This document shows positions 8,482-16,162 of a stretch of DNA of 64,000 bases, piece by piece. Under the pieces are notes generated by a model that was not told the DNA's origin, did not search any database, and saw only the letters and a program-made list of their open reading frames with translations. A program made the translations under genes and the position numbers. Source of the stretch: an uncultured Phascolarctobacterium sp. (lineage in GTDB: Bacteria > Bacillota > Negativicutes > Acidaminococcales > Acidaminococcaceae); NCBI GenBank assembly GCA_900541915.1, contig UQLS01000005.1, positions 56,720-120,719 of the forward strand, read 5' to 3'. The first letter of the stretch is position 1. Each line of letters opens with the position of its first letter.

Positions 8482-8614
8482 GTAAGCTGAAAGCTTGACG
8501 CGTGGCTACATACTGTCAGAGAAAAAAGAAAAGAACAGTATTCGCGGAAGCGGCCAATGAGGGGACATTTGGATAAAATAAATGACTGAAAGAAGTCAAC
8601 TGTCACGCGAAAAT

Positions 8615-8647
8615 AAAAAACGCAGATGTTTAACATCTGCGTTTTTT
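8615..8647. terminator. Bidirectional terminator
   Basis: CGCAGATGTT (8621-8630) pairs with AACATCTGCG (8632-8641), with flanking A6 and T7 runs. It ends the korDABC operon on the minus strand and the candidate small RNA on the plus strand. Confidence 0.85.
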
Positions 8648-8657
8648 TATTTGTCTT

Positions 8658-9185
8658 TTATTTGATAAGGTTCATACCTACAGCCAGAGCTTTTTTGTTT
8701 GCTTCTTCGGTTCCTTTAGGTACACGGTTTAAAACAGCTTTTACCAGGCTTTCTTCGCTAACGATGCCAGTAAGTTTTACCAGTGCGCCCAGTGCTACGA
8801 TATTGGCAAAAAGGCTTTTGCCAAGTTCTTCTTTGGCGCAGTGGGTGATGGGCAGTTCATATACTTTGCCGCCGAAAGCAGGAACATCTTTGACAAATAA
8901 GCTGTCAGTAATCATAATGCTGTCCTGATTCAAGTCGTGAGAGTACTTTGCCGCAGCTTCTTGGCTCATAGCCAGCAGCAGATTAGGTTTGGTTACTTTA
9001 GGGAAGTGGATTACTTCATCGGCAATAATAACTTCGGATTTGGAAGCGCCGCCTCTTGCTTCCGGGCCGTAGGATTGGGATTGGATAGCAAGCTTTTCAT
9101 CCAGCAGAGCTGCTTCTGCCAAAATAATACCGGCAAGAATAAGGCCTTGGCCGCCGGTACCGCTTAAACGCAATTCGTATTTCAT
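8658..9185 (-). CDS. korC: 2-oxoacid:ferredoxin oxidoreductase, gamma subunit
   Basis: A 175-residue gamma subunit of a 2-oxoacid:ferredoxin oxidoreductase, most likely for 2-oxoglutarate (KorC) or branched-chain oxoacids (VorC). The N-terminal GTGGQGLILAG and the QSQSYGPEARGGASKSEV segment are typical. Its ATG overlaps the korB stop by one base (TAATG), showing translational coupling. It is the last of four genes in the order ferredoxin-alpha-beta-gamma. Confidence 0.9.
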   Translation of the reverse strand: MKYELRLSGTGGQGLILAGIILAEAALLDEKLAIQSQSYGPEARGGASKSEVIIADEVIHFPKVTKPNLLLAMSQEAAAKYSHDLNQDSIMITDSLFVKDVPAFGGKVYELPITHCAKEELGKSLFANIVALGALVKLTGIVSEESLVKAVLNRVPKGTEEANKKALAVGMNLIK

Positions 9186-10015
9186 TATTTATTACCTCCC
9201 TGTGCGCGGGCAATCAGTTCATCGTATGCTTCGGTATATTCTTTGCGGTCTGTAACTTCGTAAAGCAGGCCGATAGGGAATTTGCCCTGGCGTTGTTCGT
9301 CAGTCATTTTATTCCATGCGGGAAGCATAACTGCGTGATCGCGCTGCCATTTCATCATATCAGCAGGGCCGCCAAGTTTGTTTTGTCTGCCGAAAGAAAT
9401 GGGGCAGGCAGAAACTGCTTCGATAATACTGAAACCTTTATGCTGGATACCTTTGGCAATCAGATCAATCAATACCTGAGTGTGGAAGGTAGTAGCGCGG
9501 GCAACGAAGGTTGCGCCTGCAGCCTTAGCCAGCTCAGTAATATCAAAATCATGCTCAATGGTTGCATAAGGAGCAGTAGTTGCCTTGCTGCCATAGGGAG
9601 TCATAGGAGAATACTGGCCGCCGGTCATGCCATAGATACTGTTGTTGTATAATACTACAGTCATATCTATATTACGGCGTGCAGCATGAATAAGATGGTT
9701 GCCGCCGATAGCGGTAGCATCGCCGTCGCCGGTTACTACGATAACATTCAGAGAAGGATTTGCTAATTTAACGCCGGTTGCTACAGGCAGAGCGCGGCCG
9801 TGAGCAGAGTGTACAGTGTTAAAGTCAAGATAGCCGGAAGCACGGCTGCTGCAGCCGATGCCGGAAATAACAGCTACGGAATCTTTTTCCAGTGCCAGCT
9901 TGTCAATAGCTTTAACGATAGCGCCGGTAACGATACCGTTGCCGCAGCCAGGGCACCAGATATGAGGCAGGCGTCCGGGACGGAAATATTTATCAATCAA
10001 TTGTTCCATACTCAT
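9185..10015 (-). CDS. korB: 2-oxoacid:ferredoxin oxidoreductase, beta (TPP-binding) subunit
   Basis: A 276-residue beta subunit that binds thiamine pyrophosphate. WCPGCGNGIV near residue 20 supplies the conserved cysteines, and GDGDATAIGGNH with the later NNSIYGMTGGQYSPMTP forms the TPP/Mg site. With the alpha subunit it decarboxylates a 2-oxoacid and passes electrons to ferredoxin. GAGGAG is nine bases before the ATG. Confidence 0.93.
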   Translation of the reverse strand: MSMEQLIDKYFRPGRLPHIWCPGCGNGIVTGAIVKAIDKLALEKDSVAVISGIGCSSRASGYLDFNTVHSAHGRALPVATGVKLANPSLNVIVVTGDGDATAIGGNHLIHAARRNIDMTVVLYNNSIYGMTGGQYSPMTPYGSKATTAPYATIEHDFDITELAKAAGATFVARATTFHTQVLIDLIAKGIQHKGFSIIEAVSACPISFGRQNKLGGPADMMKWQRDHAVMLPAWNKMTDEQRQGKFPIGLLYEVTDRKEYTEAYDELIARAQGGNK

Positions 10016-10032
10016 AGAATAGTTCTCCTCTC

Positions 10033-11172
10033 TTACAGTGCCATTGCTTTTTTGAATTCTGCCAGCAGCTGTGCGGGAGTTGCCGGTTCATTATCATATT
10101 TAGCATAGCTGTATACAGGTACTTTGCCCGCTACAGCACGTTCAACTTCATAAACATATTGTCCGCGATTCAGTTCATGCACCATGATGCCTTTAACTTT
10201 GCCAGCCAGTTTCTGCATTTCATTTTCTGCAAACGGCCAGATAGTAATAGGACGCAGCAGACCTGCTTTAATGCCTTCTTTGCGGGCCATATCTACGGCT
10301 TCATAGGCTGTACGGGCAGCACCACCGAAGGCAACGATAGCATATTCGGCATCTTCCATGCAGTAGTTTTCCACTTGGACAATATCGTCCAGATGGTCAT
10401 ACAGTTTATGATATTGACGGTCAGCAGCAGCTTTGGTAGCACTGCCGGCACCTTTGGGGAAACCTGTTTCATCATGTACAAGGCCGGTTACATGCCAGCG
10501 ATAGCCGCTGCCGAAAGGAGGCATAGGCGGTACAAGGCTTTCGTCAGCTGCATAGGCTTTAAAGTCTTCAGGAGCGCAGTCCGGCTGTTTACGTTCTGCC
10601 TGCGGAATTTCATCATAGTTATCAGGCAGTTCTATTTTTTCACGCATGTGACCGATTACTTCATCCATCAGCAGGATAACAGGTACACGGTATTTTTCAC
10701 TTAAAGCGTAAGCACGCAGGGTGAGTTCAAAGCATTCGGGAACACTGGCCGGAGTAAGAGCAATGAGCCAATGATCGCCGTGAGTGCCCCAACGAGCCTG
10801 CATAATATCACCTTGGGACGGAGAGGTAGGCTGACCGGTAGACGGGCCTACACGCTGTACATTGACGATTACCAGAGGAATTTCGGCAGCGCATGCATAG
10901 CCGATAAGTTCCTGTTTAAGAGAAAAGCCGGGACCGCTGGTTGCGGTCATAACTTTTTTGCCGGTTAAAGAAGCGCCGATAATAGCGCCCATAGAAGCGA
11001 TTTCATCTTCCATCTGGATAAATTTGCCGCCGACGAGAGGTAGACGTTCAGCTAAAGATTCAGCTATTTCAGTGGAGGGGGTGATAGGATAGCCGCCGAA
11101 AAATTTAACTCCGGCAGCAATAGCGCCTTCTACCACGGCCTGATTTCCTTGCAGCAGTAATATTTTAGACAT
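10033..11172 (-). CDS. korA: 2-oxoacid:ferredoxin oxidoreductase, alpha subunit
   Basis: A 379-residue alpha subunit. QGNQAVVEGAIAAGVKFFGG, YPITPSTEIAE and TSGPGFSLKQELIGYA match the KorA/VorA family, and the length agrees with KorA. The subunit composition (small ferredoxin, alpha, beta, gamma as separate genes) is the four-subunit type. In anaerobes it runs toward CoA thioester plus reduced ferredoxin or in reverse for 2-oxoglutarate synthesis. Confidence 0.93.
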   Translation of the reverse strand: MSKILLLQGNQAVVEGAIAAGVKFFGGYPITPSTEIAESLAERLPLVGGKFIQMEDEIASMGAIIGASLTGKKVMTATSGPGFSLKQELIGYACAAEIPLVIVNVQRVGPSTGQPTSPSQGDIMQARWGTHGDHWLIALTPASVPECFELTLRAYALSEKYRVPVILLMDEVIGHMREKIELPDNYDEIPQAERKQPDCAPEDFKAYAADESLVPPMPPFGSGYRWHVTGLVHDETGFPKGAGSATKAAADRQYHKLYDHLDDIVQVENYCMEDAEYAIVAFGGAARTAYEAVDMARKEGIKAGLLRPITIWPFAENEMQKLAGKVKGIMVHELNRGQYVYEVERAVAGKVPVYSYAKYDNEPATPAQLLAEFKKAMAL

Positions 11173-11189
11173 TCAGGTCACTCCTTTGG

Positions 11190-11372
11190 TTATTTTTCTA
11201 CAAATATAGCGTAATCGGGGCAGCGCATTTCACACTGACCGCATTTGATGCAATTTTCTTCGGCAACAGCTTCAATTTTCTCTACTTCATTGACAGCAAG
11301 TACCTGCTTAGGACAGAAAGCTGCGCAGATACCGCAGCCTTTGCAGCGGTTGCTAATAATTTTCAGACTCAT
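11190..11372 (-). CDS. korD: 2-oxoacid:ferredoxin oxidoreductase, ferredoxin (delta) subunit
   Basis: A 60-residue protein with two [4Fe-4S] motifs, CKGCGICAAFCP and CIKCGQCEMRCP. It opens the korDABC operon with a GAGGAGG site. It wires electrons from the TPP centre to soluble ferredoxin. Confidence 0.92.
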   Translation of the reverse strand: MSLKIISNRCKGCGICAAFCPKQVLAVNEVEKIEAVAEENCIKCGQCEMRCPDYAIFVEK

Positions 11373-11426
11373 AACTATTCCTCCTCATTTTCAATACATA
11401 AAGCGAAAGCTGCTTGTAAATATATC

Positions 11427-11460
11427 AGTTAAATATAGCAGCTAAATATATTATATGCAA
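11427..11460 (-). promoter_or_regulatory. korDABC promoter with direct repeats
   Basis: On the minus strand, TTGCAT (11460-11455) and TATATT (11437-11432) are 17 bases apart. Two near-identical 11-base direct repeats (11427-11437 AGTTAAATATA and 11440-11450 AGCTAAATATA) cover the -10 and spacer, which looks like a repressor site. The divergent TetR protein is an obvious candidate ligand-responsive regulator. Confidence 0.5.
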
Positions 11461-11513
11461 TATTGGAAAGTTAAGAAAGTATTAAAAAAATATTTTCTTT
11501 TGCGGTTACTGAT

Positions 11514-11542
11514 TTGTATAAAAAAGGCTTAGCGGTTATAAT
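11514..11542 (+). promoter_or_regulatory. tetR-family gene promoter
   Basis: A perfect TATAAT at 11537-11542 with a weak TTGTAT 17 bases upstream. CTTAG/CTAAG arms flank the -10 box and could be an autoregulatory site. Confidence 0.5.
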
Positions 11543-11592
11543 AATACTAAGTATAGAATTTGGCTGAACGGAATTTGAAAGGAGGGGTAGGA

Positions 11593-12258
11593 GTGCAAAT
11601 TGATGCGAGTTTGCCTAAAGATCAGCGTATTTTATTGGCAGCAGAGAATGTGTTTTCTGCACGCGGCTACGAAAGGGCTACTGTCGATGAAATCATTGCT
11701 TTGGCAGATGTAGGCAAGGGAACTGTTTATAAATATTTTGGGAATAAAGAGCAGCTTTTTTATAAGCTGATTTCGGACAAAAATACGCCCTTTGTCGCAA
11801 AATTGCAGGAAGTTGTTGATGGAGCTGAAGATATAGAGTCGAAGCTTTTAGCCTATATGACGACAATGGTTGGCTTTTACAGGGAAAACTATGCCTTGTG
11901 GCAGATAGTTTGCTTTGAAATGCTTGGCATAGGCAATGGCTGTCGTGTGCTGAAGGATGGAGATAATTACGTAATACTTTCCCGTTACAGCAATGTGGAA
12001 CCTTCTGAAAAGCTGAAAGAACAGGTTCTTAGGTATTACCTGATTATGGAGGCAGAATTCATCATTCTGTATAATATTATTGTTGAAGGTATGAAGACTG
12101 GCTTTTTGAAGGAAGGCGATTCTCAGATAGCTACCAGAGAGCTGTTTTGGAGCGTAGCCATGTGTGTATTTAATCAGCGCGAGTACGATGCTAAGTTTGA
12201 AACTGAAAAAATTGCTGCAATAATTATAGACCGTTTTTTGTACGGTTTGGCAAAATAA
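11593..12258 (+). CDS. TetR/AcrR-family transcriptional regulator
   Basis: A 221-residue TetR-type repressor. The N-terminal helix-turn-helix covers residues about 12-55 (FSARGYERATVDEIIALADVG in two halves, then GTVYKYFGNKEQLFYKL). The C-terminal ligand domain is unlike any well-known subgroup to my eye. I chose GTG 11593, seven bases after AAAGGAGG, over a TTG at 11560 that lacks a site. It is divergent from korDABC, so control of that operon is plausible. Confidence 0.88.
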   Translation: MQIDASLPKDQRILLAAENVFSARGYERATVDEIIALADVGKGTVYKYFGNKEQLFYKLISDKNTPFVAKLQEVVDGAEDIESKLLAYMTTMVGFYRENYALWQIVCFEMLGIGNGCRVLKDGDNYVILSRYSNVEPSEKLKEQVLRYYLIMEAEFIILYNIIVEGMKTGFLKEGDSQIATRELFWSVAMCVFNQREYDAKFETEKIAAIIIDRFLYGLAK

Positions 12259-12286
12259 AAAGCACCTGCTTTAGCAGGTGCTTTTT
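12257..12286. terminator. Bidirectional intrinsic terminator
   Basis: AGCACCTGC and its complement with a TTTA loop, flanked by A and T runs, between the convergent tetR-type and pyrophosphatase genes. Confidence 0.87.
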
Positions 12287-12296
12287 ATTTTTCAGT

Positions 12297-12824
12297 TCAG
12301 CAGAATTCATCTTTGTAACGCTGCTGGCATTGCATAATAATTTCTTTAGCACGGTCGGCACTATGTGCTTCTTCAAGGGCAGTGCTTTTGCCTTCCAGTG
12401 ATTTATAAACAGAGAAGAAATGAATCATTTCATCACTGATATGCTGTGGCAGCTCAGTAATGGATTTATAGGAATTATACATGGGATCGCCGAAGGGGAT
12501 TGCAATAATTTTTTCGTCCATATCTCCGTTGTCTTCCATAATGATAACACCGATAGGATAGCAGCGCATCAGAGTCAGAGGTACTACTTCTTCAGAGCAG
12601 AGAACAAGTACATCTAAGGGGTCGTTATCAGCTGCATAGGTACGGGGAATAAAACCATAGTTAGCAGGATAGTGAGTAGAGGTAAAGAGTACACGGTCCA
12701 TTTTTAAAAGGCCGGTTTCTTTATCCAGTTCATATTTTACTTTGCAGCCTTTAGGAATTTCGATAACAGCACAGAAGTCTTCAGGGGAAATGCGTTTAGG
12801 GTCAATGTCATGCCAGATATTCAT
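12297..12824 (-). CDS. ppa: Inorganic pyrophosphatase (family I)
   Basis: A 175-residue soluble family I pyrophosphatase, which hydrolyses PPi to drive biosynthetic reactions. The signature DNDPLDVLV and the preceding YPANYGFIPRTYA carry metal and phosphate ligands. The length is normal for the prokaryotic enzyme. AAGGAGG lies seven bases before the ATG. It is monocistronic. Confidence 0.95.
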   Translation of the reverse strand: MNIWHDIDPKRISPEDFCAVIEIPKGCKVKYELDKETGLLKMDRVLFTSTHYPANYGFIPRTYAADNDPLDVLVLCSEEVVPLTLMRCYPIGVIIMEDNGDMDEKIIAIPFGDPMYNSYKSITELPQHISDEMIHFFSVYKSLEGKSTALEEAHSADRAKEIIMQCQQRYKDEFC

Positions 12825-12931
12825 GAAAGTGCCTCCTTAGTTTAGCCATAATATTTAAAGCTGAAAATATTATATACCTATATAAATTATAATAGATTTG
12901 AGCAAAATAAATGTCAAATTTTTATAAAATA

Positions 12932-12961
12932 AAAAGCGGCTGCTTAATAGCAGCCGCTTTT
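12932..12961. terminator. Intrinsic terminator after metQ
   Basis: A twelve-base stem (AAAAGCGGCTGC and its complement) with a TTAATA loop. On the minus strand it lies just after the metQ stop and is followed by a T run. Confidence 0.85.
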
Positions 12962-12964
12962 GTC

Positions 12965-13783
12965 TTACCAGCCGGCAACGATAGAGCCTTTGAAATGCTC
13001 GTCGATGAATTTTTTGTTTTCTTCAGACTGATAGATTTTTTTGAGTTGTGCAATACGCGGATCGTCTTTGTATTTTTCTTTGGTAACAAAGATATTTACA
13101 TAAGGATTGTCAGCTTTTTCCAGCAGCAGAGAATCTTTAGTAGGATTGAGGCCAGCAGGAATTGCATAGTTAGCGTTGATAACAGCAATGGTTAAGTCAG
13201 GCAGGCTGTTGGGGATGATTGCTGCATCGAGTTCGCGGATAACATAGTTATGCGGATTTTCAGTAATATCTTTAACGGTAGTGGTAACGTCATTGATATC
13301 TTTAACTTTAATCAGGCCTTTGTCAGCCAAAAGCAGTAAAGCGCGGCCGCCGTTAGAAGGATCGTTAGGAATACCGATAATGGCACCATCAGGAATAGCG
13401 TCACCTTTTTTCAAGGTTTTGGAGTAAACAGCCATAGGGAAGTTTACAGTTTTGAATACTTCTACAAGGTCAAATTTAGGTTCTTTTTCTCTGGTTGCTG
13501 CCAGGTAAGGCGCATGCTGCATGCTGTTAGCGAAGATTTCTTCCTGATACAGGGATACGTTAGGAGTAACGTAATCGGAAAATTCTACTACTTCAACCTG
13601 CAGGCCTTCTTTAGCTGCCAGTTTTTTTACATTGTCCATGATTTCTGCATGGGGTCCGGCGGTAACGCCGATTTTTACAGGAGCCTTGCTGTCTTTGCTT
13701 TTGCTGTTGTCAGAACCGCAGCCTGCTGCTAAAAATGCCAGCAGGCAAATTGCTGCAGCAAAAAGTCTGAAAATGTTTTTCAT
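12965..13783 (-). CDS. metQ: Methionine ABC transporter substrate-binding lipoprotein (NlpA family)
   Basis: A 272-residue NlpA-type lipoprotein that binds methionine. The lipobox LAAGC puts the lipid-modified cysteine at residue 22. KIGVTAGPHAEI near the start of the mature protein and the later NPHNYVIRELDAAIIPN fit MetQ. I chose ATG 13783 over GTG 13795 because GAGGTGG is correctly spaced only from the ATG. It is the last gene of the metN-metI-metQ operon behind the SAM riboswitch. Confidence 0.93.
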   Translation of the reverse strand: MKNIFRLFAAAICLLAFLAAGCGSDNSKSKDSKAPVKIGVTAGPHAEIMDNVKKLAAKEGLQVEVVEFSDYVTPNVSLYQEEIFANSMQHAPYLAATREKEPKFDLVEVFKTVNFPMAVYSKTLKKGDAIPDGAIIGIPNDPSNGGRALLLLADKGLIKVKDINDVTTTVKDITENPHNYVIRELDAAIIPNSLPDLTIAVINANYAIPAGLNPTKDSLLLEKADNPYVNIFVTKEKYKDDPRIAQLKKIYQSEENKKFIDEHFKGSIVAGW

Positions 13784-13840
13784 GATAAATTCCACCTCAT
13801 TTTAAAATATTATATCTATATTTAAAACAGCAGGGCTGCT

Positions 13841-14500
13841 TTACAGTTTATTTTTATTAAGCTTTTTGGACATCCAGTTACCGAAGGACTGCATTGCCTG
13901 TACCATGATAATGAGGATGATTACCGTAGTAATCATAACATCCAGCTGGAAGCGCTGATAGCCGTAACGGATAGCAAGGTCTCCCAAGCCGCCGCCGCCA
14001 AGAGCACCGGCCATTGCAGAATAACCGATAAGGCTGATGATAGCAAGAGTAACGCCTAAGACGATAGAATGCAGAGCTTCAGGCAGCAGTACCTTAGTGA
14101 TAATCTGCATGGGGCTTGCACCCATAGCCTGAGCAGCTTCGATAACGCCGGGGTTGATTTCCAGCAAAGAAGATTCAATGATGCGGGCAATAAAAGGAGC
14201 TGCGGAAATGGTCAGCGGAACAATAGCTGCCGTAGTACCGATGGAAGAACCGACAATAATACGGGTCAGCGGAATAATTGCTACCATGAGGATGATAAAA
14301 GGAGTAGAACGGGTAGCATTAACGATAGCACCTAAGATAGAGTTTACTGCAGCATTAGGCAGAATATGGTCTTTACGGGTTACAGTCAGGATAACGCCTA
14401 AAGGAATACCGATAACTGTTGCCATGACAGTAGAAGCGACAACCATATAACAGGTTTCAAAAAAAGATTTTATTAAAAGATCAATCATATCAGGACTCAT
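13841..14500 (-). CDS. metI: Methionine ABC transporter permease
   Basis: A 219-residue inner-membrane permease with about five hydrophobic helices and the EAA-type loop IEAAQAMGASPMQIITKVLLPEA. ATG 14500 has GGAGG nine bases upstream and overlaps the end of metN by 11 bases, so the genes are coupled. Confidence 0.93.
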   Translation of the reverse strand: MSPDMIDLLIKSFFETCYMVVASTVMATVIGIPLGVILTVTRKDHILPNAAVNSILGAIVNATRSTPFIILMVAIIPLTRIIVGSSIGTTAAIVPLTISAAPFIARIIESSLLEINPGVIEAAQAMGASPMQIITKVLLPEALHSIVLGVTLAIISLIGYSAMAGALGGGGLGDLAIRYGYQRFQLDVMITTVIILIIMVQAMQSFGNWMSKKLNKNKL

Positions 14501-15527
14501 AACCAATTACCTCCGTTTTCAGATCCTGGCTGTGCAGATAAGCCAGTGCATTTTGGATGCCTTCCTGGGTACCGGAAATTTCAATAACCAGAGTACCGAA
14601 GGGAACATCCTTCAAATGGTCGATATTGCCATACAGGATGCTGACATCAACATCAAATTTCTTAACCATGCCGGAAACAATAGGTTCACCAGCGGAATTG
14701 CCCAGGAAGGAAATGCGGGTAATGAGTTTGCTGCCTTTGCTGTATTGTTCGGAAAGATGCATGTTTTTGAGCATCGCTGCGAAATTATCGTTAGTAGCAC
14801 TCTTGGTAAATTCTTTGGTAGTAGGATGCTGCGGGTTAGTGAACACGTCGATCATAGGACCTTCTTCAATGATAACGCCGTTTTCGATAACAGCTACGCG
14901 GTCACATACTGCCTTAACTACTTCCATCTGGTGAGTAATCATAACGATGGTAAGATTCATCTTGTGATTGATATCTTTAAGTAATTCCAGAATGGATTTG
15001 GTAGTCTGCGGGTCCAGTGCGGAGGTTGCTTCGTCACACAGCAAAACTTTTGGATTGCTGGCTAAAGCACGGGCAATGCCTACGCGCTGCTTTTGACCGC
15101 CGGAGAGCTGGCTGGGGTAGTAGTCTGCCCTTGTTTCCAGCTGTACCAGTTCCAGCAGAGGACGAACTCTTTTATCAATTTCGTCTTTGCCAAGTCCTTG
15201 AATTTCCAGCGGGAAGGCAATGTTGTCATAAACAGTACGGGAAGCAAGCAGATTGAAGTGCTGGAAAATCATGCCTATGCTTTGACGCGCTTTGCGCAGC
15301 TGGGTATCGTTCATGGCAGTCAAATCTGCACCATCAACGATGACTCTGCCTGCAGTTGGTTTTTCCAGCATATTGATGCAGCGTACCAAAGTTGATTTGC
15401 CGGCACCAGATAAACCGATAATGCCGAAAATTTCGCCCTCTTTAATATGGAGGTTGGTTGTTTTAAGAGCGTGGATATCGCCTGCTTTGCTGTAGTAAGT
15501 CTTTTCGATATTGAGCAATTCTATCAT
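14490..15527 (-). CDS. metN: Methionine ABC transporter ATP-binding protein with NIL domain
   Basis: A 345-residue ABC ATPase. Walker A GLSGAGKST, signature LSGGQKQRVGIARAL and Walker B VLLCDEATSALD are intact. Residues about 265-345 form the NIL regulatory domain that binds methionine and inhibits transport in E. coli MetN. First gene of the operon, directly downstream of a SAM-I riboswitch and terminator. Confidence 0.95.
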   Translation of the reverse strand: MIELLNIEKTYYSKAGDIHALKTTNLHIKEGEIFGIIGLSGAGKSTLVRCINMLEKPTAGRVIVDGADLTAMNDTQLRKARQSIGMIFQHFNLLASRTVYDNIAFPLEIQGLGKDEIDKRVRPLLELVQLETRADYYPSQLSGGQKQRVGIARALASNPKVLLCDEATSALDPQTTKSILELLKDINHKMNLTIVMITHQMEVVKAVCDRVAVIENGVIIEEGPMIDVFTNPQHPTTKEFTKSATNDNFAAMLKNMHLSEQYSKGSKLITRISFLGNSAGEPIVSGMVKKFDVDVSILYGNIDHLKDVPFGTLVIEISGTQEGIQNALAYLHSQDLKTEVIGYES

Positions 15528-15557
15528 AAAAACAGCGTCCTTTCTTGTTTTGCAGAA

Positions 15558-15588
15558 TAAAAAAACCCTTCACCAGTCAGCGAAGGGT
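15558..15588 (-). terminator. Riboswitch-controlled terminator
   Basis: On the minus strand ACCCTTC and GAAGGGT (15588-15582 with 15571-15565) form a hairpin followed by a run of seven T. It is the expression platform of the SAM riboswitch. Confidence 0.85.
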
Positions 15589-15613
15589 ACATGTCGTTAT
15601 GGTCAAGCACTTC

Positions 15614-15710
15614 TTCATCTGCCGGATTACTCCGTTGGATTTGGCACCGTTCACATAAAGTGTGGTTGCCGTAGCTTCATTGGGCCAGTCCCTCGGCTAC
15701 TCTTGATGAA
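15614..15710 (-). promoter_or_regulatory. SAM-I (S-box) riboswitch aptamer
   Basis: On the minus strand the classic S-box order is present: TTCATC closing stem, AAGAGTAGCCGAGGGA, CTGGCCC, ATGAAGCTACGGCAACC, GGTGCCAAATCCA, and the closing GATGAA. When S-adenosylmethionine is plentiful it favours the downstream terminator and shuts off metNIQ. Confidence 0.95.
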
Positions 15711-15732
15711 TAACTGTTAAGTTAATGAACTT

Positions 15733-15761
15733 ATGATACAATGATTTTCAAATATTGTCAA
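15733..15761 (-). promoter_or_regulatory. metNIQ promoter
   Basis: TTGACA (15761-15756) and TATCAT (15738-15733) on the minus strand with a 17-base spacer, 23 bases before the riboswitch. Confidence 0.8.
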
Positions 15762-15856
15762 CAAAAATATTAGTATAAATATTTTTATCTTGTCTTTCGT
15801 AAGATAAAGTGATAAAGTAAAGAGAAGAAAATATAGCTCGATAAGGAGAATTCATT

Positions 15857-16150
15857 ATGTCAGATAAAATAAGAGATGAACTTACAGACCAGCTGTTTAC
15901 CGCTATCCTTAGCTTAAAAGATAAAGAACAATGTTACCGCTTTTTTGAAGATATATGCACAATCAGCGAGCTGAAAGCCATGGCACAGCGTCTTGAAGTA
16001 GCACGCATGCTGGACGAAGGCTGCATTTATGAAACTATTGTAGAAAAAACCGGTGCGAGCACGGCCACTATTTCCCGCGTAAAACGATGCCTGGTTTACG
16101 GAGCAGATGGTTATAATTCGGTAATGCCGCTGCTGCGCCGTGATAAATAA
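15857..16150 (+). CDS. yerC: YerC/YecD-family TrpR-related DNA-binding protein
   Basis: A 97-residue protein of the YerC/YecD family, related to the tryptophan repressor. Residues about 35-80 carry the TrpR-like helix-turn-helix (ELKAMAQRLEVARML, then TGASTATISRVKRCL). The ligand is unknown. It lies 12 bases before the HisC-like aminotransferase, so it may regulate amino-acid metabolism or its own operon. AAGGAG precedes the ATG. A weak promoter (TTGTCT 15790, TAAAGT 15813) is visible upstream. Confidence 0.88.
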   Translation: MSDKIRDELTDQLFTAILSLKDKEQCYRFFEDICTISELKAMAQRLEVARMLDEGCIYETIVEKTGASTATISRVKRCLVYGADGYNSVMPLLRRDK

Positions 16151-16162
16151 TGAGGAAGATTT

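Larger units (their letters stand above)
8432..8648 (+). ncRNA. Candidate structured small RNA (unknown family)
   Basis: The 448-base gap between purC and korC has no convincing gene, but it holds a promoter, an early terminator and a late one. A read-through transcript of about 215 bases would contain several hairpins: AAGCTGAAAGCTT (8484-8496), a 7-bp stem ATACTGT/ACAGTAT, CGC-GGAA-GCG, CCAATG-AGGGGA-CATTTGG with an A1/G4 hexaloop, and TGACT-GAAAGA-AGTCA. CGCGTG and CACGCG could close the whole element. I tried 6S, SRP, RNase P and common riboswitch patterns by eye and none fits convincingly. Confidence 0.45.

Noticed and set aside
8430..8636. Minus-strand open frame of 68 codons in the purC-korC gap
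   Set aside because: No ribosome site or similarity, and it covers the structured RNA candidate on the other strand.
8432..8648. 6S RNA
   Set aside because: Size and position would fit, but the two ends do not pair into the long closing stem with a central bubble that 6S RNA needs. A covariance search would settle it.
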